This document shows, piece after piece, positions 39,636-46,824 of a DNA stretch of 59,134 nucleotides. The stretch lies in the NCBI GenBank assembly GCA_964352735.1, contig CAYGTC010000023.1:1-59134 (forward strand), written 5' to 3'. How positions within the stretch are numbered: the stretch's first letter is position 1; each line of letters begins with the position of its first letter. The notes beneath the pieces are model-generated. The model did no database searches, had not been told where the DNA came from, and worked only from the letters and a program-made list of their open reading frames with translations. This stretch comes from NORP309 sp964352735 (GTDB lineage Bacteria > Pseudomonadota > Gammaproteobacteria > Xanthomonadales > Marinicellaceae). Made by a program: the position numbers and the translations under genes.

Positions 39636-40930
39636 TGTTGGCCTTCAGATAATAGTGAGGCCAGCATTAACTCAAGTTTAGATATCCTATGATTATGTTC
39701 AGTTTGTATCTCGGAGATATTATGTTTATGCGAAGCTTTGAGGTTTTTTAGTTCATCAGCTTGCTGAATAAATCTTAGTGTGAGTTCTTCCACGTTTCTC
39801 AAAAGTTGAGCATTGAAACGGGCTAAAGATAAGCCATTATTGGTAACAGATTCCTCGGAAGGGATGCCAGGAAGGTGTTTGTTAATTTCAATAAACTGTG
39901 ACAATTTTTTCAGTGATAACATGTCATAATTTGAGTCAAACACATCATCAGCCCAGCCATCTGGTCTGACAACAATTTCCTTAGCAACTATATTACCGTT
40001 AACGACTAAACTGGCCTTACTCATTTGGCCAGTGGATGCACCGATGGATAAACGGCCTGGTGTAAATTTTATCTGTTCATTCTCTGGTTTATTTTTATAC
40101 ATCACAACAGCACCGCCTTTACGGTTGAGGTACAAAGCGCTATTTTTTTCATGCGCAGCTATATCCGATGTACCATTGATCCAATTGGTGGCATTTAACC
40201 CATCGCTTTGCAGCCACAAAGATTGACCCTTTTGGCCGGCACTGCTACCTTTCTTACACAAACCAAAACACGCTTTGCCGTTTGGGCTGAGTAAAAGTGA
40301 TTCATTGTCATTTCCAGCATTAAATTTTAATTTACCAGCTTGTGTTGCCTGGATCTCCCAACCATCTGTGTTGCCACCTGAGATGTCATGTAGTGATATG
40401 ATGGGATTGTTGCTGCTTAAACTGAGTTTGCCTGTTTTACCAGATAGGTGTATACGTGGTTTATTTTTGTCATTGACTAAGGCAAGTTCCCCATTCGTGC
40501 CTGAGCCTCCCAATCGTTGTCTGGCATTACTGCCATCTATGTGAACGCTTGCATCAGTTGATTGCCTTCCACCCGCATTTCTCGGCAGTAACAATAAATC
40601 ACCAGCACGCTCTTTGCTGCCTACCGATATATTGCTTCCATTTGTTTGAATGAATGTACTGACCTTTCCTTTTTTATTATAAACCCTGATATCGCCAGTT
40701 TCAGAATCAATTCTCACACGTACTTTGTTATTATCGTCCTTAATGACTATATCACGGTTCTTTAAAACAAAATCATTTGAGTCAACAGCAAAATCATTGG
40801 CACTCGATGTACTTGCTAAAAGGTTGATAATTCCTAATATAAACAGTATTACTAGGCCACACTTATTGGTTGAGTATTTTGTTTTTTTTATGGTTGAATT
40901 TTTTGGATTATCGCTGATGATGTTATTCAT
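39632..40930 (-). CDS. Tail-fibre-like secreted protein with coiled-coil C-terminus
   Basis: A 432-residue protein with an N-terminal membrane/signal segment (about 23-43, ending STSSA-ND). The middle (VRVRIDSETGDIRVYNKKGK, LYLNRKGGAVVMY, RLSIGASTGQMSKASLVVNG) resembles trimeric fibre shafts. The end, WADDVFDSNYDMLSLKKLSQ followed by INKHLPGIPS, NGLSLARFNAQLLRNVEEL and a heptad-rich helix, matches the C-terminal region of many bacterial tail-fibre-like or S74-associated surface proteins. No S74 catalytic dyad is obvious. A surface fibre role is inferred. Coupled to the downstream secreted protein by a 4-base overlap. Confidence 0.7.
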   Translation of the reverse strand: MNNIISDNPKNSTIKKTKYSTNKCGLVILFILGIINLLASTSSANDFAVDSNDFVLKNRDIVIKDDNNKVRVRIDSETGDIRVYNKKGKVSTFIQTNGSNISVGSKERAGDLLLLPRNAGGRQSTDASVHIDGSNARQRLGGSGTNGELALVNDKNKPRIHLSGKTGKLSLSSNNPIISLHDISGGNTDGWEIQATQAGKLKFNAGNDNESLLLSPNGKACFGLCKKGSSAGQKGQSLWLQSDGLNATNWINGTSDIAAHEKNSALYLNRKGGAVVMYKNKPENEQIKFTPGRLSIGASTGQMSKASLVVNGNIVAKEIVVRPDGWADDVFDSNYDMLSLKKLSQFIEINKHLPGIPSEESVTNNGLSLARFNAQLLRNVEELTLRFIQQADELKNLKASHKHNISEIQTEHNHRISKLELMLASLLSEGQQ

Positions 40931-41686
40931 GTGGGTACCCCGTGTGTAAATAAAATATGGCTTTACCCTATAGTATACATTATGACTTATCCATAAGTAT
41001 TGTGATTTCTACTGGTTCTCGATCTTGATATTTGTTAAATTTTCTTCTAGCAAAACAGACAGTATTGGAGGCGTCTGTATTTAAATTCGAAATAATTTTC
41101 TATTGTGATAAACTCAAAAATCTTGTGAAATAAATATGAACTGTACAGCTCAATAATGTCTGTTCACGTTGTTAAGGTTTCTGCCAATCGATGCTTTATG
41201 CATCATTTGGTGTCTACACATCAGTGTCATAGGTCACTTTTATGACTACCATCCATACAGGAGGCCCATATGTTTTTTTAAATAAGTCTGATCAATCGAA
41301 ATAACAATGATCAAAGCTCGAAAACATCCAATATCAGTTGATGATACACCTTACTATCATCTCATCTCACGCTGTGTTCTCAGAGCCTTTCTTTGTACAA
41401 AGACCTCAGTCGCCTTTTAACTTTCAGAAAACGCCTGTCACCATAGTTATTCCCTATATTTATTAAAAAGTGGCTGTATAATTTTTCTTCATCATTATGG
41501 CAGTAATTACTATATATCATGAGGTTATTTCACTATCAGTTCAAAGCACATCATCAAAAGACTCAAACCCATGAAAACATCAGCCAACTATTCAGTTGAA
41601 TATTGTCTTAGCGTGCTAATATTGAAAATGAACAGCAATTATTGTATAATATTCGTGTTTCTCACATACTCACTGATCACACAGTT
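40931..41686. other. Intergenic region with a RAYT remnant
   Basis: Apart from the REP-associated transposase fragment at 41307-41420, no gene is visible. A 20-codon ORF at 41241 with an odd internal GGAGG is unlikely to be real. Confidence 0.4.
41307..41420 (+). pseudogene. N-terminal remnant of a REP-associated tyrosine transposase (RAYT)
   Basis: From ATG 41307 the frame reads IKARKHPISVDDTPYYHLIS then RCVLRAFLC before a stop. This matches the conserved opening of TnpA-REP/IS200-like Y1 transposases (ARKPRxxxxDTPYYHCVSRCVRRAFLC). The HUH motif and catalytic tyrosine are absent. Confidence 0.8.
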
Positions 41687-41968
41687 ATGATTAAAGTAGC
41701 TCTAATCTGTTTAATTTCACTTCTCACAAGTTGTCATAAAAACAAAAAACCATTTCTGGTAGATACCACAGTAATGTCTGGTGAGTGTTTGCCGAAAACT
41801 TCGATCGATCGTTATATTGAAGATTTAATTTATCTTGAGATCAAAGGAAAAAATGATAAAACAAAGATTGATCGATTAAATCATATCATGAGTATGTTCC
41901 TAAATGCTAAGACAGAATTAGAATTTTACAGGCAAGAATATGATGAAGGCAATATATCCTGCCATTAG
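41687..41968 (+). CDS. Small lipoprotein of unknown function
   Basis: A 93-residue product from ATG 41687, chosen because the following MIKVALICLISLLTSC is a textbook lipoprotein signal (lipobox LTSC, C16). The longer frame from 41642 would bury it. Residues after the cysteine are lysine-rich, then helical (TKIDRLNHIMSMFLNAKTEL). It precedes the 218-aa gene by 29 bases on the same strand, so the two probably form an operon. No family recognised. Confidence 0.6.
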   Translation: MIKVALICLISLLTSCHKNKKPFLVDTTVMSGECLPKTSIDRYIEDLIYLEIKGKNDKTKIDRLNHIMSMFLNAKTELEFYRQEYDEGNISCH

Positions 41969-41997
41969 TATAATCAACATTACTCGGAGTAAATATC

Positions 41998-42654
41998 ATG
42001 GCAACTAAAGAATTTTTTACAGTTAGATTGAATAGGATTTTAATAAAAAATAATAGAGAATTTGGAAAGGCTGAGATTAAGATATTAAGTTTTATTACCA
42101 TTGGTAACAAAAGTTTACCGGCTTTAAATGGCTACATTAATACCAATGATGATGCTGAGAAAAAAGAAATAATCAAAAAAGCAACCCTTCAAGCTGTTAG
42201 TCAAAGAGAGTTAATTGAAGTACATCATGTAAGAGATGATAGCATTTTAACATTTGGAGATGCGGGTATTTCTGTTCATACAAGTGATGAAATTCCTCGA
42301 GATTTCAACTGGTCATTGGTTGTGATTGAAAGTGATAAAAAACTAAGAACACTCACCTCACAGTTAAAAAAAGTCGTTGAATCAGAGGAGTTTGAAGGCT
42401 TTTCTAACAATATCATAACATCTGTGGCTGGAGAGATATCCCCTCAACTTAAACTTGCAGCAAATATTACCAACTATATTGCTAAAGTTGGGTTATCCTT
42501 GATGGCAAATAATAAAGATGATCAAGTAGGCTTGTTTTATACCAGTTTAAATAGATTTCAACATTATGTTAATGGAGAAAGAAAAAAAGACAATGTCCCA
42601 GGTGTCAATGACAATATCAAAATAGACTATACAGTTTTTGGCACCAGATATTAA
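41998..42654 (+). CDS. Hypothetical protein (218 aa)
   Basis: A soluble protein with beta-rich N-terminal half (FFTVRLNRILIKNNREFGKA, SVHTSDEIPRDFNWSLVVIE) and helical/beta C-terminal half (ISPQLKLAANITNYIAKVGL; VGLFYTSLNRFQHYVNGERK). The overall pattern recalls C2-like or immune-type beta-sandwich proteins, but I recognise no family. A GGAG ribosome-binding site lies 8-10 bases before the ATG. It is probably co-transcribed with the small lipoprotein. Confidence 0.65.
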   Translation: MATKEFFTVRLNRILIKNNREFGKAEIKILSFITIGNKSLPALNGYINTNDDAEKKEIIKKATLQAVSQRELIEVHHVRDDSILTFGDAGISVHTSDEIPRDFNWSLVVIESDKKLRTLTSQLKKVVESEEFEGFSNNIITSVAGEISPQLKLAANITNYIAKVGLSLMANNKDDQVGLFYTSLNRFQHYVNGERKKDNVPGVNDNIKIDYTVFGTRY

Positions 42655-42857
42655 TTGAATAAATCATCTGTACAGGTAATTATTTAGGAACCAATCAAAC
42701 ATATCTTATTCAGTTATACAACAATTCAGCAAGACCTTAAAAGCTGAAATGACAATAACTCTTAGAGAGTAGAAAAAGATATATTCTACGTTTTCACAAT
42801 ACACCATCAGAAAACGGATTGTGTTAATATAACCAACAGACCCTGTCTTAGATAAAA

Positions 42858-42884
42858 TGTAGAAGTTCAAACTTTATCTGACAC
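42858..42884. repeat. 27-base IS-end-like repeat, copy 1
   Basis: It differs from 46371-46397 at one of 27 positions. Read on the minus strand it begins GTGTCAGATAAAG, which looks like an insertion-sequence terminus. It ends 11 bases from the stop codon of the pentapeptide gene. Confidence 0.6.
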
Positions 42885-42894
42885 GCCTGCCCTT

Positions 42895-43494
42895 TTAATC
42901 AACCAACTCAATACCTAAGCTTTCCAACAAACCCAACGCTTCATATCGTGAAAACTTGGCTTTTTTTATATTATTTTCTAATACGTCGATTACATAAGCT
43001 GTTGAATCGCTAAAATCAACCTCTTGTAAATTGGTTCTCATAAAAAGGCTACCACTGAAGTCACAATGTGTCATTGAAGAATTAATGAAATTACCTTCTC
43101 GAAAGTCAACATCATGCAAATTACACTCATCAAAAACCAGTTCATTTAAGATGAGACCAAAGAAACAACAATCATTTAAAACACAACCTCTAAAGCTTAA
43201 CTCAAAATCTACATGATAAACTGGCCAAGATGCTTTGGTCCAATCAATACCAGTCAGCTTACTGTCTACAAATTTAACTTCAAATAACATTGAGTTTGAA
43301 AAATCAACCATACTTAAATTACAACGTTCAAATGTACAGTTTGTGAATTTACAATGTTGAAATTTAGACGCTGAGAAATCACAATCGAAGAATTGGCACT
43401 CTTCAAATTCAATGGTACTGTAATGCATATCTGGTAAAGATAGCTTTGCAAAAGAAACATCGAAATAATGCTGGTTATTTTTTAATTCTATCAT
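42895..43494 (-). CDS. Qnr-like pentapeptide-repeat protein
   Basis: A 199-residue protein made of A(D/N)LXX-type pentapeptide repeats: FEECQFFDCDFSASKFQHCK, FTNCTFERCNLSMVDFSNSM, LVFDECNLHDVDFREGNF. The C-terminal KAKFSRYEALGLLESLGIEL resembles the dimerisation end of Qnr/MfpA-type right-handed quadrilateral helices. Qnr-family proteins mimic DNA and protect gyrase; whether this one does is unknown. A truncated near-identical copy lies at 46379-46588. The promoter side is shared with a 419-base duplication. Confidence 0.8.
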   Translation of the reverse strand: MIELKNNQHYFDVSFAKLSLPDMHYSTIEFEECQFFDCDFSASKFQHCKFTNCTFERCNLSMVDFSNSMLFEVKFVDSKLTGIDWTKASWPVYHVDFELSFRGCVLNDCCFFGLILNELVFDECNLHDVDFREGNFINSSMTHCDFSGSLFMRTNLQEVDFSDSTAYVIDVLENNIKKAKFSRYEALGLLESLGIELVD

Positions 43495-43730
43495 CAGATT
43501 TTCTAAAAAACATGGTTTTAATATTCAATTGTATAGTCGTATTGATTGCGTTTCAATAAAAGCCTTTTGAACCTTTATTAGGCCAGGCTTTTTTGATGCC
43601 AAAGGGTGTTTTAAATTAACCTGAAAACACAGCATTTCACTTTTTATTGATCTATTGAGAAGAAAATCATTTCTTTTGTATAACAGAACACATATTTTTA
43701 AGTCCGTGATATATATAATCTATCGAATGA
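43312..43730. repeat. 419-bp duplication, copy 1
   Basis: It matches 46406-46824 at all but three positions (constant offset 3094). It covers the first ~60 codons of the pentapeptide gene, the whole upstream region, and an ATG at 43727 on the plus strand. After the ATG this copy reads M-K-K-T-stop, so nothing is expressed from it. Confidence 0.93.
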
Positions 43731-43933
43731 AGAAAACATAGACACACACTTTTATTAAATCAAAAAAAGTATTAAATTTTTATTTTTGTTGTGGAAACCA
43801 TGACACACTTGAATTTAATGAGGCTTAAGGATAATAAAAAGTGCTATTGTTAGTGAAAAATGCCAATGAGTAATATTTTTGATAAAGATAAGCATCAGAG
43901 TGATTACTGAGGAATGAAGATGGTGAGAATTGG
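43731..43933. other. Short AT-rich spacer
   Basis: No gene or structured element is visible between the duplication and the transposase remnant. Confidence 0.3.
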
Positions 43934-44220
43934 TTATTCTAAAATCGTTTTTAATGTATTAGCTACCATCCATTGAGATTTTACACGCTGACAAAATGTT
44001 TTAAGTTGAGCTATAGTGCCAACAGCGGTTCTGCCTTTAGATCGAAAATGTTTGAGTTCATCTAACCAGCTGTCAGTATTGATGTTTAGACGAGAGAAAA
44101 CATCAGGAATATCATTGGGTATTGATCCACGTTTAATTTCTAATTGTACACGCCCAGTATAATCAACTAAGGCAATGTAATCTGTTAAATAATAAGGTAT
44201 TTCATGTTCGCTAAAGCCAA
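43934..44220 (-). pseudogene. C-terminal remnant of a REP-associated tyrosine transposase
   Basis: The minus strand encodes GFSEHEIPYYLTDYIALVDY then TGRVQLEIKRGSIPNDIPDV and about 50 more residues to a stop. This matches the C-terminal region of RAYT proteins (IPFxLxDYLELVDWTGRxIRxDKRGAIP). The N-terminal HUH domain is missing. It is not the other half of the 41307 fragment, being on the opposite strand. Confidence 0.8.
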
Positions 44221-44286
44221 GTAATGAAGTGTCTTTGTTTTAGATTCTGGCCTGAATTCTTCTGTATAACGGATACCACTACCCAT
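44221..44286 (-). pseudogene. N-terminal remnant of an IS3-type OrfA
   Basis: From ATG 44286 the minus strand reads MGSGIRYTEEFRPESKT, like the opening of IS3-family OrfA proteins (RYTEEFKxEAV). It then runs into the RAYT fragment in another frame. Only about 17 residues are recognisable. Confidence 0.45.
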
Positions 44287-44367
44287 AATATTTTACCTCT
44301 TATAATTATGTTAACATTTTAACAATAAAAAGTGTCTACTGTTTTCAGGCCGTACCAAGTAATACCA

Positions 44368-44466
44368 AGTATTTATAGCAGCTATTTTTTTACGCGTAAA
44401 AAATCAGTTGTTTAAATGAAAATACAATGAACAATTTAAAATCAACGAATCTGATACTTTTGATTG
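44368..44466 (+). repeat. ACGCGT-centred dispersed repeat, copy 1
   Basis: It has a palindromic core TTACGCGTAA (44390-44399) and about 100 bases of similarity to 57160-57239 and 58274-58371. The right end ATCAACGAATCTGA is shared with the third copy. All three copies lie in the same orientation in intergenic space. Confidence 0.7.
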
Positions 44467-44682
44467 TTACAATACTTTATGATGGACGTTTCATGAGATA
44501 GATTTCGTTTATCTTAACAAGTCGTGACTTAGATACCGAGGTAATTAAAATATCTATTCAGGGGCGTTCATCAAATCGGAGTTAATTGATCTTATTTTTC
44601 ACATGCTAAATACTGTTTCAAAGACTCTGCTCCCTTTGATTGATTGAGAATTAATGTAAGATATATTCAATAACCTGAATGA

Positions 44683-44730
44683 AAGAAGCACAATTGTTTG
44701 AACTAAAAAAGTTTATCAATTGTGCTTCTT
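44683..44730 (-). terminator. Terminator-like hairpin after the GEVED gene
   Basis: A perfect 14-bp stem (44683-44696 with 44717-44730) starts 9 bases beyond the stop codon of the minus-strand gene. Confidence 0.7.
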
Positions 44731-44738
44731 TATCAAGC

Positions 44739-45737
44739 TTAAATTATACGTATGGCACAATCCTCTACTTCACCATCTGAAGATTCGCCAGTTGGTAATG
44801 CCATCGGATCTGAACTAAATCTTAACCTTAAAAAGGTGATCCCCACCACTGCTTTCCTAGGAACAACCACTGTTACTTCTGCAATTTCTCCAAATGTTTC
44901 TAATTCAGAAACGAATTGCTCATCAATGGAAAAAACACCATCTGCATTCCAATCAATCCACCCATTGAGATAACCTTCACCATTGGTTACTATTTCAAAT
45001 GATGGAGAATCTCTTCTTTGTAGAAATGCAGTGTCATTGTTGCATAATTCAACAACTTCTCGTGCTTGGATAAATATTGTGCCACCTTCATCATCAATGC
45101 CATCTACAGTGCTATCATCAGCTAACGCATCATCGCTGAACTGAGGGCTCTCATCAGTATCTGGCGGTGTTGTTCCTAAAAAAGGTCCACCAAGCATAAC
45201 CACATGTGATGCTTCTCCATAACTTAATGGTGCATCGCCCAAATCAAAGTCATTGCTCGGCGGCAATTCACCACATATCAATCCATTGTTTCGACTTTCG
45301 CCAGAAACGACTAAAAAGTCTCCTATGATATCTCCAATATTAATTTCAATGGAGCAACTGGTATGAAGTCTTAAGTGACCACCTTCACCGATATAAACAT
45401 TAATCCAAGGACCTAATGTAGTATGCCTTCCTTGTCTAAGGGTACCAATTAAATCAAAATCTTGACCAGGCGACACCATTTCTTGAAAAATGGTTTGATT
45501 GTTTTTTTGTACCACTGTTATTTCACTAGCGTTATCACCATTGTAACGTAAAGTCAATTTTGTTAACTTACCTTCGCATCTACAATCTTCATCAGTTGAA
45601 GAGCTCATACTCGCGATCTCATTAAATGATGAGTGAGCTTTGTTAAGAAAATCTTTTGTAAGTGGTTCAGTAGCACTAAAAACTGTTACACTAAATAATA
45701 TAAAAAAGATAAAAATAAATTTTTGGTATATTCGCAT
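44739..45737 (-). CDS. Secreted GEVED-domain protein
   Basis: A 332-residue protein with signal peptide (about 1-21, VFSA-TE). Residues about 50-155 (CRCEGKLTKLTLRYNGDNAS, IGDIIGDFLVVSGESRNNG) match a recurrent beta-sandwich found in bacterial surface proteins. DLGDAP begins the C-terminal half, which holds the GEVED domain: GYLNGWIDWNADGVFS, AVVGITFLRLRFS, and the terminal GESSDGEVEDCAIRI. GEVED proteins are extracellular and often adhesive. GGGGAG gives a strong ribosome-binding site. It is monocistronic. Confidence 0.8.
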   Translation of the reverse strand: MRIYQKFIFIFFILFSVTVFSATEPLTKDFLNKAHSSFNEIASMSSSTDEDCRCEGKLTKLTLRYNGDNASEITVVQKNNQTIFQEMVSPGQDFDLIGTLRQGRHTTLGPWINVYIGEGGHLRLHTSCSIEINIGDIIGDFLVVSGESRNNGLICGELPPSNDFDLGDAPLSYGEASHVVMLGGPFLGTTPPDTDESPQFSDDALADDSTVDGIDDEGGTIFIQAREVVELCNNDTAFLQRRDSPSFEIVTNGEGYLNGWIDWNADGVFSIDEQFVSELETFGEIAEVTVVVPRKAVVGITFLRLRFSSDPMALPTGESSDGEVEDCAIRII

Positions 45738-45922
45738 ATAAAATCTCCCCAGATAGTTATGTTTTTGGATATATTTATTAAGAAACCCCTCTGAGCGGGA
45801 TTATACCAGAAAAAGAACCAAAAGGAAGGACCAAAAGGGGCAGGCCTTTGTAGGAAATCCAATCAATAGGGTCAGATTAAATTGATTTGTTGTAATTGCT
45901 TTTTTCTTACAAATATTTAGTA

Positions 45923-46047
45923 GTAGGGAGGATTACCTACCCACCTTTGATTGTTGGGTATATTAATATAAATTCTAATGCGAGCTGTTATTTTTTTAAA
46001 AAAATAATGATTTGTTAAAGGTATGTGGTGGGTAAAACCCACCCTAC
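45923..46047. repeat. Pair of REP-like hairpins
   Basis: 45923-45945 (GTAGG...CCTACCCACC) and 46025-46047 (a 7-bp GGTGGGT/ACCCACC stem with three-base loop) are head-to-head versions of the GTGGGTxxxACCCACCCTAC-type repeats often scattered in gammaproteobacterial intergenic DNA. RAYT transposase fragments lie 1.8 and 4.6 kb away. Confidence 0.6.
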
Positions 46048-46130
46048 AGAAAATATAAATTAAAGAGGTCAAGTCAATTGTTTAACAATCAAAAGCATAT
46101 CGGTTGGATCAAAGGCATTTATTTAAAAAG

Positions 46131-46152
46131 ATCCCCGATCGTGGTCGGGGAT
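46131..46152. repeat. REP-like hairpin
   Basis: An 8-bp stem ATCCCCGA/TCGGGGAT with a six-base loop, followed by GACGCGGG. Such hairpins are known as dispersed repeats in several bacteria. Confidence 0.6.
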
Positions 46153-46202
46153 GACGCGGGTGTAACATGTAGAAGTTAAGATGATAAAATGTTTGAAATC
46201 AA

Positions 46203-46248
46203 TGGGATATCTTCTAAAAACTGTAATTTTTTGATGTGATTTATTCAT
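46203..46248 (-). pseudogene. Start-codon fragment of a paralogue of the 258-aa gene
   Basis: From 46248 the minus strand reads MNKSHQKITVFRRYPI, nearly the same as MNKSHQKITVLRRDPI that opens the gene at 51541-52317. The first 31 bases are identical. Similarity then ends. Confidence 0.65.
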
Positions 46249-46370
46249 AAATTGAATGTACTTTCTTCTGGTTTATATGATTAATGATTAAACATCATAA
46301 TACCGATCAAAGTGATAACAAAGAAAGCGAGTATGGACATAAAAATAAAACAGATCTTAAAACTTAAGGT

Positions 46371-46397
46371 GTAGAAGTTCAGACTTTATCTGACACT
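46371..46397. repeat. 27-base IS-end-like repeat, copy 2
   Basis: It matches 42858-42884 at 26 of 27 positions and stands nine bases from the break in the duplicated pentapeptide gene. Confidence 0.6.
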
Positions 46398-46588
46398 GTA
46401 CCCGCACTTAAATTACAACGCTCAAATGTACAGTTTGTGAATTTACAATGTTGAAATTTAGACGCTGAGAAATCACAATCGAAGAATTGGCACTCTTCAA
46501 ATTCAATGGTACTGTAATGCATATCTGGTAAAGATAGCTTTGCAAAAGAAACATCGAAATAATGCTGGTTATTTTTTAATTCTATCAT
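46379..46588 (-). pseudogene. Truncated duplicate of the pentapeptide-repeat gene
   Basis: The first 61 residues are the same as those of the gene at 42895-43494. The sequence then switches at 46406 into unrelated codons (AGTVSDKV) derived from the IS-end-like repeat. Two-thirds of the quadrilateral helix is missing. Confidence 0.85.
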
Positions 46589-46824
46589 CAGATTTTCTAA
46601 AAAACATGGTTTTAATATTCAATTGTATAGTCGTATTGATTGCGTTTCAATAAAAGCCTTTTGAACCTTTATTAGGCCAGGCTTTTTTGATGCCAAAGGG
46701 TGTTTTAAATTAACCTGAAAACACAGCATTTCACTTTTTATTGATCTATTGAGAAGAAAATCATTTCTTTTGTATAACAGAACACATATTTTTAAGCCCG
46801 TGATCTATATAATCTATCGAATGA
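46406..46824. repeat. 419-bp duplication, copy 2
   Basis: Same as 43312-43730 except three substitutions. Its right edge coincides with the ATG (46821-46823) of the beta-helix gene, so that gene's upstream region and start codon are the duplicated ones. Confidence 0.93.
46808..46813 (+). promoter_or_regulatory. Candidate -10 box directly before the beta-helix gene
   Basis: TATAAT ends seven bases before the ATG at 46821, and no ribosome-binding site is seen. If used, transcription would start at or next to the start codon (leaderless mRNA). No good -35 box is visible. Confidence 0.3.

Noticed and set aside
42895..43494. Naming the pentapeptide protein as a qnr resistance gene
   Set aside because: The repeat fold and C-terminus resemble Qnr, but sequence similarity to known alleles cannot be judged here and gyrase protection is not shown.
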